From contig HF991479.1 of assembly GCA_000433095.1 (NCBI GenBank), positions 1 through 13,060 on the forward strand: a DNA stretch of 13,060 nt, given 5' to 3'. This document shows, in pieces, positions 1-6,468 of the stretch (positions are counted from its first letter, which is position 1; every line of letters begins with the position of its first letter). A program made the position numbers and the translations under genes. The stretch is from Clostridium sp. CAG:967. Lineage in GTDB: Bacteria > Cyanobacteriota > Vampirovibrionia > Gastranaerophilales > Gastranaerophilaceae. The notes beneath the pieces are model-generated. The model searched no databases. It was not told the origin of the DNA and worked only from the letters and a program-made list of their open reading frames with translations.

Positions 1-1227
1 ATGCTGATCTTGAGTATCGTGTTGGCAGCCATGGCACCTGTAATGACAACGAGAAACAAGACCGAACAGTCGTCCCCTTGGAAATATTCTGAGGGAAATT
101 TGTCCGATGCATACTATGGTTTAGGAGATAGCCAGACCGCAATGATCGGTCAGCGTGAGTTTACTGCAACAGACGAGGCAGCAAAATTGATAATTAATTC
201 CTCATCGACTCGTCCTGACCAAATAGCATTTAAACGCAATAATACGAACATAGGTGTTTTGCGTATGTCAGACAATGCCGTAATGCTTGGTTCAATGAAT
301 GCTGGCGGGAATCTTGGCACATCTTCGGTCTCCTTGGGAACAGATACAAAACCTGACGGTATGGACAGCGTATCAATCGGTCGAAGTTCACAATCGACAG
401 GCAGTTATTCAGTTTCGGTCGGTAATCTTGCAAATGCTTCAGCGACAGAAACAGTCGCAATCGGAGATGCTTCATTAGCCAGCGGTCGAGGCTCCTTATC
501 TGTAGGTGCTATGTCTCAGGCAACTGGTTCAAATTCAATAGCATTAGGTATCGGAGATGATTCAATAAGTATTTCTGGAACAGAAGCGGTAGGTATTGGT
601 TATCAGGCAGTTTCCAGCGGTTCTCATTCCACAGCCGTTGGACGACTAGCATCTTCAACCAACACAAATAGCGTAGCGTTAGGCAATTCATCTGAAGCCA
701 GTGAGGAAAATACTATTTCTATAGGAGATTCCAAAGCCTCCGCATTAGGCAGTATCGCAATCGGCGATGCAGCAAGATCGTTATCAGATTATTCTGTGGC
801 ATTAGGTTTAAATACAGAAGCTTCCGGTTCCCAGTCAATAGCATTAGGCTATTACAGTACAATAAAAGGTAGTAATTCAATCGGTATAGGTAATAATGCC
901 AGTAGTGATGTTTCAAATGCAATAGTAATGGGAACAAATGCAACTGTATTGCGTGGCGGTGGTATAGCCATAGGCAACAATGCCTATTCCGGCGCAACGA
1001 ACTCAACATTGTATGGTGATAATGCCGTGGCTATAGGTTCCGGTGCAAAAATGGGAAATGACTACGGTGTAGCATTAGGTAATAATTCAGGTCACACCAA
1101 TAAAGGAACTTATGGTGTAGCAATAGGTTACAATGCCTGTCAACATGTTACAGGAAGCAATAAAGTATGTATCGGCGCAAACTCAGGTCCCAAATCTGGT
1201 TCAACTTTATGCCTCAGGATCCAATAA
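1..1227 (+). CDS. Pilin-like anchored adhesin, YadA-type head repeats (5' partial, frameshifted)
   Basis: This is the amino part of a surface adhesin. The frame is open from base 1, and the first residues (LILSIVLAAMAPVM) look like the inner part of a type IV pilin hydrophobic helix, so the real start with its prepilin leader probably lies left of the window. Residues 20-108 are a non-repetitive neck. Residues 109-402 hold about 20 copies of a roughly 14-residue unit of the form SxAxGxxSxASGxx, the left-handed beta-roll head repeat of YadA-type trimeric adhesins. The frame ends at TAA 1225-1227, just after entering the second copy of a direct repeat. The chaperone domain that should follow lies in another frame (to 1945). 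No beta-barrel anchor is seen, which argues against a classical type V autotransporter. The repeat class is clear; the pilin-like origin is inferred from a truncated end. Confidence 0.8.
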   Translation: MLILSIVLAAMAPVMTTRNKTEQSSPWKYSEGNLSDAYYGLGDSQTAMIGQREFTATDEAAKLIINSSSTRPDQIAFKRNNTNIGVLRMSDNAVMLGSMNAGGNLGTSSVSLGTDTKPDGMDSVSIGRSSQSTGSYSVSVGNLANASATETVAIGDASLASGRGSLSVGAMSQATGSNSIALGIGDDSISISGTEAVGIGYQAVSSGSHSTAVGRLASSTNTNSVALGNSSEASEENTISIGDSKASALGSIAIGDAARSLSDYSVALGLNTEASGSQSIALGYYSTIKGSNSIGIGNNASSDVSNAIVMGTNATVLRGGGIAIGNNAYSGATNSTLYGDNAVAIGSGAKMGNDYGVALGNNSGHTNKGTYGVAIGYNACQHVTGSNKVCIGANSGPKSGSTLCLRIQ

Positions 1228-1945
1228 AGTATGTATCGGCGCAAACTCAGGTCCCAAATCTGGTTCAACTTGGGCAACAGATGACACTGAGCGAATATTT
1301 ATTGGAAGTAAATCAAAGTTTAACGATGGTGCAGCCGTGCTTGAAGTGCATAACAGTTCAAGCAGGATTTGGGACGGTAACGGAAAATTTGTTACGGCTG
1401 ATTCGACAGTTGTAATTAACGGTCACTTAGTTGTTAAAGGCGGTATTGTTTCAACTTTATGGAGAAAAGGCGAGTCAAATGACGATATCAACCTTTACGG
1501 ACGTACAGGAGGTCAGCTTGAACCGTTTGATGCTTCAGGTATTATTTCAAGATATGGTCCTGATGATAAGGGAGCTTTCAGAAGTTTTAACGGCAACAAG
1601 TTTAACACAGGAAGCTGGGGCTGGTCTGATAAACGTTTAAAATACGTAGGAACAGAAAACACATCAGGTCTTGATAAAATTCGTCAATTGAAAGTGTTCA
1701 ATTACACATTCAAAAAAGATGATACAAAAACTCCACGTGTCGGTGTAATCGCACAAGACTTGCAGAAAATCTTCCCTGATGCAGTAAAAAAAGGTGCTGA
1801 CGGATTTTTGACAATCCGTATGGAAGATATGTTCTATGCAGTAATCAATGCAATAAAAGAATTGGATGCAAAAGTTGCGGCACAGGACAAAAAGATAAAA
1901 GAATTAGAAGCAAGAATAGAAAAACTTGAAGCTAAAATAAAATAA
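1133..1945 (+). CDS. Frameshifted C-terminal part: S74 intramolecular chaperone domain
   Basis: This is the carboxy part of the same adhesin in frame 2. Sequence that matches the upstream repeats starts near 1207; the ATG at 1133 only opens the frame inside the first gene, so independent translation is doubtful. After one more head repeat (KVCIGANSG) comes a short beta-rich stretch. Residues 165-170 read SDKRLK, followed by VFNYTFKKD and RVGVIAQDLQKIFPDAV, which is the peptidase S74 (endosialidase chaperone, MYRF-ICA) domain. Known S74 proteins trimerise and then cut themselves before the Ser of a Ser/Lys pair five residues apart; here Ser165 and Lys170 have that spacing. Residues 230-270 are a heptad-like, Lys/Glu-rich coiled coil. 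With the frame restored, the whole protein would exceed 620 residues. A strong terminator follows 20 bases after the stop. Confidence 0.75.
   Translation: MPVNMLQEAIKYVSAQTQVPNLVQLYASGSNKVCIGANSGPKSGSTWATDDTERIFIGSKSKFNDGAAVLEVHNSSSRIWDGNGKFVTADSTVVINGHLVVKGGIVSTLWRKGESNDDINLYGRTGGQLEPFDASGIISRYGPDDKGAFRSFNGNKFNTGSWGWSDKRLKYVGTENTSGLDKIRQLKVFNYTFKKDDTKTPRVGVIAQDLQKIFPDAVKKGADGFLTIRMEDMFYAVINAIKELDAKVAAQDKKIKELEARIEKLEAKIK
1158..1270 (+). repeat. 49-bp exact direct repeat, offset 64 bp, causing the frameshift
   Basis: Bases 1158-1206 and 1222-1270 are identical over 49 bases, and similarity continues about 7 bases leftwards with two mismatches. The copies are separated by 15 bases. The 64-bp offset is not a multiple of three, so the second copy is read in a different frame. 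Removing one 64-bp unit, or one T from the TTT at 1206-1208, rejoins the head repeats to the S74 domain in frame (GST followed by WATDD, or by YASGS). Confidence 0.95.
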
Positions 1946-1964
1946 ACATAATTGTTAAAATTTT

Positions 1965-1993
1965 AAAGGTCTGTTTTTGCAGACCTTTTTTTT
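1965..1993 (+). terminator. Intrinsic terminator after the adhesin gene
   Basis: AAAGGTCTG (1965-1973) pairs perfectly with CAGACCTTT (1980-1988) around a six-base loop, and a run of eight T covers 1986-1993. It sits 20 bases after the adhesin stop and insulates the flagellar operon from it. Confidence 0.92.
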
Positions 1994-2131
1994 CGTCAAA
2001 ATATAAAAAATATTTATGACTTTTGCAAAATATCCATTAAATGATTGATGTGAAGTTATTTAGAATACACTATTGTATTTATGGGGAAAGCTCATTATTA
2101 CAGACTTGAATAAGGGATAGCAGCTTAAATT

Positions 2132-3313
2132 ATGGTAAATGAAAATATCAATTCAATAGACTATAAAGAATTGTACACACAGTACAATTGGTTTAAGAAC
2201 TCATATCCGCCTGTTGTACAGCAAGCGTGTGATGAATTTTTCCTTGAAGGTTTTAAGTTTGTGTTGATAGGAGTAAGCAAAAATATAAATACTCTTATGG
2301 ATAAAGATGCTTATTTTGTTACTAAAGTTCGTATTGATAAGCAGCATGATATGTTTTTCAGAAGCTCTGAACGTGCAATCGGAATTATATTAGACAGAGT
2401 TTTGGGAAAAGCAGGTAAAAAATTTAATTTGAATAAGCTGACTGATTTAGAAGCTAAGATTATAACCGCATTCAACGATCATATGTTTAATGCAACTGCT
2501 AAATTCTTATCCCCTGCCCCGCCGACATTAAAACGTACAAATTTTGATGTTGTGCATTTGACTTTCCTTATAAGCGATGTAGACAGCAAAGAAGTAGCGA
2601 AGTTTATAATAACTCTGCCTGACGTTCTTTTGAACCCCGAGGCCGTAACTTCTAAAGGCGATAAATTCGATTACAGCGATTTTGCAACAAGCACTCTTGA
2701 TGTGGCTGTGAAAATAGGATCAACAAGATTTAAGCTTATTGATGTTAAAAATATTGAAGAAGATGATATTGTGGTATTCGATAACAGTAATATTAACCAC
2801 ATGACATTAAAATTCAGAGATTATGAAAAAGAAATTAATCTGAACCCTAATTTGGGTTTGGTTATACCTGTAGATAACGACGGAGGTAGTGATATGGGAG
2901 GAGAGAATACTAATCTTTGGGACAGCATTGAAGTTGAGATGCATGCTCAATTTGATGCGGTTAAAATTACTCTCGGTGAGTTGAAAAACATTGAAGACGG
3001 ATTAGTAGTCGATTTGACGTCTATTTATAATAACAAAGTTACTTTAAGTGTTGAGAATAAACCGATTGCAAGAGGTGAACTTGTAATTGTAAATGACAGA
3101 TACGGTGTCAAAATTGAAGAAGTTGTTGCAAAAGCTCCTAAGCAAAAAGCATCTGATGAAACTGTTCAGAGTGAGGATGATTTTGCGGAAGTGCCTATGG
3201 GCGATAACGAACCTGTTGAAAATACTCAATATCAAGAAGAACATACAGGAATTCCTGATGAGGAAGAAGAATTCGATTACAGCGATTTTGAGCTGGAAGA
3301 TGAAGACATCTGA
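2132..3313 (+). CDS. fliN: Flagellar motor switch protein with two SpoA domains (FliM/FliN type)
   Basis: A C-ring switch protein on the cytoplasmic face of the flagellar motor. The last folded part, about residues 263-331, is a typical FliN/SpoA domain (starting WDSIEVEMHAQ and running to DRYGVKIEEV). A second, more divergent SpoA-like unit lies at about 187-248, and residues 1-165 resemble the CheC-like middle of FliM/FliY (note KLTDLEAKII at 102-111). One chain therefore carries two SpoA domains, as in the SctQ proteins of injectisomes, instead of separate FliM and FliN. The EIDxLL helix by which FliM binds CheY-P is not visible at the N-terminus. The tail, 335-393, is strongly acidic and repeats the peptide FDYSDF of residues 179-184 at 381-386. 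First gene of the operon; the possible ribosome site AAGGGA lies rather far (about 14 bases) from the ATG. FliN-type identity is firm; the CheC-like part is less so. Confidence 0.85.
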   Translation: MVNENINSIDYKELYTQYNWFKNSYPPVVQQACDEFFLEGFKFVLIGVSKNINTLMDKDAYFVTKVRIDKQHDMFFRSSERAIGIILDRVLGKAGKKFNLNKLTDLEAKIITAFNDHMFNATAKFLSPAPPTLKRTNFDVVHLTFLISDVDSKEVAKFIITLPDVLLNPEAVTSKGDKFDYSDFATSTLDVAVKIGSTRFKLIDVKNIEEDDIVVFDNSNINHMTLKFRDYEKEINLNPNLGLVIPVDNDGGSDMGGENTNLWDSIEVEMHAQFDAVKITLGELKNIEDGLVVDLTSIYNNKVTLSVENKPIARGELVIVNDRYGVKIEEVVAKAPKQKASDETVQSEDDFAEVPMGDNEPVENTQYQEEHTGIPDEEEEFDYSDFELEDEDI

Positions 3314-3319
3314 TGATAC

Positions 3320-3326
3320 AGGAGGG
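3320..3326 (+). promoter_or_regulatory. Strong Shine-Dalgarno for fliO
   Basis: AGGAGGG ends six bases before the fliO ATG at 3333 and begins seven bases after the previous stop. It fixes the fliO start. Confidence 0.85.
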
Positions 3327-3332
3327 ATATAA

Positions 3333-3707
3333 ATGAGCGGGTACTTAGTTAATTTCATAGTTTATACAGCGGCAATGGTAGGGATTATTTTTCTGGCTTT
3401 GTTCGTTTATAAAAAATGCTCTTATGCAGGCAGTTCCAAATCAAAATTCTTAAATGTTGAAGATTGTATAAGCCTTGCACCACGTAAAAATCTTTATGTA
3501 ATCAGGGCAGGAAAAGAAAGATTTCTTGTTGCTTCGGATGTTAACCAAACTTCGTTAATATCAAAACTTGATGAGAATACATCAGCGGCAAAACAAATTG
3601 AACAGATTGAAAAACGCTGTACAGTTGATGAATTGCCGTCAATTGTGGATTTTCCTAAAAAACAGCAGCCTAAAAAAGTTTTTAAAAACATAATAAACAA
3701 CATATAA
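3333..3707 (+). CDS. fliO: Flagellar biosynthesis protein FliO
   Basis: FliO helps assemble the FliP pentamer of the flagellar export gate and is confined to flagellar systems, so it marks this operon as flagellar and not a virulence injectisome. Residues 4-26 form one membrane helix, followed by a cytoplasmic domain at about 37-80 with the family pattern SLAPRKNLYVIRAG...FLVASD..QTSLISKL. The last 40 residues are Lys-rich and unconserved. At 124 residues the length is normal. It lies 19 bases after the switch gene and 19 before fliP. FliO proteins are weakly conserved, so the call rests on the hydrophobic profile, the motif and the position before fliP. Confidence 0.87.
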   Translation: MSGYLVNFIVYTAAMVGIIFLALFVYKKCSYAGSSKSKFLNVEDCISLAPRKNLYVIRAGKERFLVASDVNQTSLISKLDENTSAAKQIEQIEKRCTVDELPSIVDFPKKQQPKKVFKNIINNI

Positions 3708-3726
3708 AATAATAAAGGAAAATATA

Positions 3727-4368
3727 ATGGATACAGTTTTAAAAGATATGAATCCCGTTTTACAAATGCTGATAGTGATGACTTTGTTCTCGCTAATCCC
3801 GTTTGTATTCTGCTGTATGACAAGCTTTTTAAGATTTGTTATAGTATTTTCAATGCTGAAAACAGCTATGGGTACCCAGCAGGTTCCGCCGTCAATCGTA
3901 ATAATCGGATTGGCAATGATTTTAACGTTTTATACAATGGGTTCTACTTTCCAAAAAATGTATGAAATGGGCTCTGTTCCGTATCAGAAAAATCAAAATA
4001 TGGTTGAGGCAATAAACGAGGGTTCTAAACCGTTGAAAGAGTTTATGATGAAACAGACACGAGAAAGCGATCTGGCATTTTTTATAGAGATGTCTGACGG
4101 CAAACCTCCGAAAAGTCCTGATGAGATTACTGTATGGCAGGTTGCTCCGGCATTTATCATAAGCGAATTAAAAACAGCTTTTGAAATCGGATTTATTATA
4201 TTTGTACCGTTCATTGTGTTAGACCTTGTTGTTGCAAACATATTGCTGGCACTGGGGATGTTCATGCTGTCGCCAACGATTATTTCGTTACCGTTTAAGC
4301 TTTTGATATTTATTGCGGTAGACGGCTGGGCGCTTATAGTGCAGGGGCTCGTGACGAGTTACAATTAG
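3727..4368 (+). CDS. fliP: Flagellar export gate protein FliP
   Basis: Membrane subunit of the type III export gate; in known systems five FliP, four FliQ and one FliR form the channel for rod, hook and filament subunits. Recognisable family segments are TSFLRFVIVFSMLKTAMG near residue 32, VPPSIVIIGLAMILTFYTMG near 53, and the C-terminal LSPTIISLPFKLLIFIAVDGW near 181. The protein is 213 residues and starts almost directly with the first membrane helix, so it lacks the cleaved signal peptide seen in the longer E. coli protein. AAAGGAA precedes the ATG at a good distance. It is flanked by fliO and fliQ in the usual order. Confidence 0.97.
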   Translation: MDTVLKDMNPVLQMLIVMTLFSLIPFVFCCMTSFLRFVIVFSMLKTAMGTQQVPPSIVIIGLAMILTFYTMGSTFQKMYEMGSVPYQKNQNMVEAINEGSKPLKEFMMKQTRESDLAFFIEMSDGKPPKSPDEITVWQVAPAFIISELKTAFEIGFIIFVPFIVLDLVVANILLALGMFMLSPTIISLPFKLLIFIAVDGWALIVQGLVTSYN

Positions 4369-4393
4369 CAAGAATTTACAGAGAGGATAAAAA

Positions 4394-4882
4394 ATGGAAG
4401 TTTTAGTTGAATATTTAGCCAAAGGGTTCTTGTTGATGCTTACGATATCAATGCCCTGCGTACTTGTAGCTGCGGGTATCGGTCTTGTGGTTGGTATTTT
4501 GCAGGCTGTTACTCAGGTTCAGGAACAAACCATTGCTGCTGCTCCGAAAATTCTCGGCGTATTTCTTGTAATTGTTATCGGAGGTATAGGTTTTATAAAT
4601 CTTTTAAAAGGTTTTGTAACTGACGGCATGGCTATTGCTTTCAATTTAGTATCCAAAAATGATGCTTATGTATTGCCGGCTGATTATTACAAATACACAA
4701 CTCCTTTCGAGAAGGAAATGACAGACAAATTTAAAAATCAGCCTACAATGAATGAGCTAATGAAAAACCCTGGCAAAGTTCCGTTCATTGACCAGCAGCA
4801 GAAAACAAAATATCTGCCTAGTCCGAGAACTCCTATGCCTAAACCTGATTTTGTAGAAACCAATAAAATTCTGGGTAGATAA
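4394..4882 (+). CDS. fliQ: Flagellar export gate protein FliQ with C-terminal extension
   Basis: FliQ wraps around FliP/FliR in the export gate. Residues 1-87 cover the whole usual family length (about 89 residues): two membrane helices around the conserved loop QAVTQVQEQTIAAAPKIL (37-54). Residues 88-162 are an extra hydrophilic tail, rich in Lys, Pro and Tyr, which ordinary FliQ proteins do not have. The reading frame is clean through the tail and the next gene starts three bases after the stop, so this is not an obvious frameshift fusion. GAGAGGA lies seven bases before the ATG. The FliQ identity is firm; the tail has no recognised domain. Confidence 0.93.
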   Translation: MEVLVEYLAKGFLLMLTISMPCVLVAAGIGLVVGILQAVTQVQEQTIAAAPKILGVFLVIVIGGIGFINLLKGFVTDGMAIAFNLVSKNDAYVLPADYYKYTTPFEKEMTDKFKNQPTMNELMKNPGKVPFIDQQQKTKYLPSPRTPMPKPDFVETNKILGR

Positions 4883-4885
4883 TAT

Positions 4886-5254
4886 ATGAAAAAAATCTTA
4901 TCAGCTTTAATAATTTTGTTAATCCCTTCTCAAGCATTTGCCTTTGAGGATTACCTTATAATGTCCTCTGTCCCCGTAAAGTCTGTTGTATCTCAGGATA
5001 ATGAAATTATAACGGCTGTCCCCGTATTTACTATTGACAACACAAAGCAGACAATTATACTTAAAGCAAAAAAAGAGGGAAAGACTTCAATAACAATATC
5101 TTTTCCTGACGGTAAAGAGGTTATTAAAGCTGAGGTAAAAAATGACAGGACAATACTTTCCGAAAATGATAAGTTTGAATATCTGCTTTTGGATAAACCC
5201 GGTGATAAGCCTGTTGAGATACTTCCTCCGCCTGAAATAAGAGGAGGGAAGTAA
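4886..5254 (+). CDS. Small secreted protein between fliQ and fliR
   Basis: An exported 122-residue protein. Residues 1-19 form a clear Sec signal peptide (MKK, a hydrophobic core, then AFA before Phe20). The mature part is mostly beta-strand-like; the stretch TIILKAKKEGKTSITISFP with the following acidic/basic strand resembles the small N-terminal domain of pilus/secretin proteins (RcpA/CpaC type, PF13629-like), in which a Gly-Lys-Thr-ser turn is common. The C-terminus is Pro-rich (ILPPPE). It sits tightly between fliQ (three bases) and fliR (no gap), so it is very probably co-translated with the export gate. A periplasmic role in flagellar assembly is an inference; no known flagellar protein was recognised. 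Confidence 0.7.
   Translation: MKKILSALIILLIPSQAFAFEDYLIMSSVPVKSVVSQDNEIITAVPVFTIDNTKQTIILKAKKEGKTSITISFPDGKEVIKAEVKNDRTILSENDKFEYLLLDKPGDKPVEILPPPEIRGGK
5242..5248 (+). promoter_or_regulatory. Shine-Dalgarno that decides the TTG start of fliR
   Basis: AGGAGGG lies inside the last codons of the preceding gene, six bases before a TTG that immediately follows that gene's TAA. No ATG is available at the right place, so fliR very probably starts with TTG. Confidence 0.8.
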
Positions 5255-6034
5255 TTGGAAAATCTCATTAATGAATTAATGAAAATGTTTCCGATGATGA
5301 ATACATACCTTGCTGCGGGAATTTTTATCTTTGCAAGGTTGTTGGGGTTTGTCCGTCTTGCGCCTGTTTTTAACCGAAAAGAAATTCCTACACTGGTTAA
5401 ATTGGGATTAATCCTTTTAATGACAATTATTTTGACAGGTGTTGCAAAGCCTGATGTTACTATAATGAAAGAATCATTTGCGTTATGTATATTCTTAAAC
5501 ATTGTAGTCGGAGCACTCATCGGTTATATGGCTCAGTTAATACTTCTTGCAATTGATGCGGGCGGTGATATGGTTAACATGCAAATGGGTTTGTCATCTG
5601 CAATGGTTCTTGATCCCACAACATCTTCGCAGGTGTCAATTGTTGGTAAATGTTTTTCGTTTTTGGGCTTGATAATTTTTATGCAGCTGGGCGGTGTGTA
5701 CTGGCTTTTAACAGCATTAATACACAGTTTTGAGGTATTCCCTCTGGGGGCAGTTTCAATCCCTTTAATGGAGCTTGTTAATATGGATTATCTTGTTAAA
5801 TTATCTTCCAATGTTTTGTTTATGGGGCTTCAAATCGCATCGCCGATTTTGCTTGCAACATTGGGGCAGGATATTATTTTGGGTGTAATTTCAAAGACTG
5901 CGCCGCAGGTTAACGTGTTTCAGCTAAGCTTTCTGTTTAAGCCTGTGCTGGGGGCTGCGATTATGGTGTGGATTTTGCCGATGCTTGTAAATATTATTAC
6001 GGATTATTTCTTGTCTTATTCAAAAATTATCTAA
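5255..6034 (+). CDS. fliR: Flagellar export gate protein FliR (TTG start)
   Basis: Single-copy FliR subunit of the export gate. The 259-residue protein has the usual length and six or so hydrophobic segments. Family signatures are the early ARLLGFVRLAPVFNRKEIP (about 27-45), DAGGDMVNMQMGLSSAMVLDP (near 100-120) and the C-terminal LGVISKTAPQVNVFQLSF (near 210-228). It starts with TTG directly at the preceding stop and is driven by an AGGAGGG site, so translation is probably coupled. It is the last gene of the operon; flhB and flhA, which often follow, are absent here, and the stop overlaps by four bases that of a gene on the other strand. Confidence 0.95.
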   Translation: MENLINELMKMFPMMNTYLAAGIFIFARLLGFVRLAPVFNRKEIPTLVKLGLILLMTIILTGVAKPDVTIMKESFALCIFLNIVVGALIGYMAQLILLAIDAGGDMVNMQMGLSSAMVLDPTTSSQVSIVGKCFSFLGLIIFMQLGGVYWLLTALIHSFEVFPLGAVSIPLMELVNMDYLVKLSSNVLFMGLQIASPILLATLGQDIILGVISKTAPQVNVFQLSFLFKPVLGAAIMVWILPMLVNIITDYFLSYSKII

Positions 6035-6426
6035 TACGGCATTCTAAACCACTGTTTAAAAATATTCATATCAAGAAGTTCGGCATCTTTTGCCAGATCC
6101 TCATTTATAGTATTTTGTATTTCTTTTGCCGATTTATATTGTTTTAAATCCAGAGCAAATTCAGTTGAGCCTTTACCTGAATAGTGAATTTTTTTATGGA
6201 ATAAATTTGGTACAATCTCATTGTATCTGAATCGAAGTCCGTATTCTAAAATTTTCCCGTAAGATGTCCGTTTTGGTTCTGCATATTGAGAAATAAAAAG
6301 GTCATAATTATTGCCCATTTTTTGGATAACAGGCGAATTTTCCAGAGCTTGGCGGACTTTGGGGGAAACATTTTTGAAATACAGACCGTTAAAATTTTGT
6401 TTATCAACTGAATTTTTTATTTCCAT
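6031..6426 (-). CDS. Unrecognised 131-residue protein
   Basis: I do not recognise this family. The 131-residue product has no signal peptide or membrane helix and is rich in Lys, Asn, Tyr and Phe. Its first part reads NFNGLYFKNVSPKVRQALENSP, a compact N-terminal segment followed by a predicted alpha/beta region, and it ends MNIFKQWFRMPY. Its stop overlaps the fliR stop head to head by four bases. It lies 42 bases downstream of the corrinoid-protein gene on the same strand, so it may be read from that operon. No good Shine-Dalgarno precedes the ATG. The uninterrupted frame with balanced composition supports a real gene. Confidence 0.65.
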   Translation of the reverse strand: MEIKNSVDKQNFNGLYFKNVSPKVRQALENSPVIQKMGNNYDLFISQYAEPKRTSYGKILEYGLRFRYNEIVPNLFHKKIHYSGKGSTEFALDLKQYKSAKEIQNTINEDLAKDAELLDMNIFKQWFRMPY

Positions 6427-6468
6427 ATTTTGAATAAAAAACAGACAAAAAAATAATTGCTATGAGTT

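Noticed and set aside
109..1206. Head-repeat region as a CRISPR array or satellite DNA
   Set aside because: The 42-base periodicity comes from the coding repeat of the beta-roll; DNA copies are diverged and there are no identical repeats with unique spacers.
1994..2131. Promoter of the flagellar operon in the gap after the terminator
   Set aside because: Only weak pieces are visible (TTGATG at 2045, TAGAAT at 2061, TACACT at 2066) with poor spacing, and no sigma-28 type TAAA...GCCGATAA pattern. A promoter must exist here but I cannot place it.
2132..6034. Non-flagellar type III secretion (injectisome) locus
   Set aside because: The two-SpoA switch protein suggested it, but FliO is confined to flagellar systems and no secretin, needle or translocon gene is present.
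6427..6468. Terminator after the acsC-like gene
   Set aside because: There are T runs on the minus strand but no stable stem before them, so read-through into the 131-residue gene is as likely.
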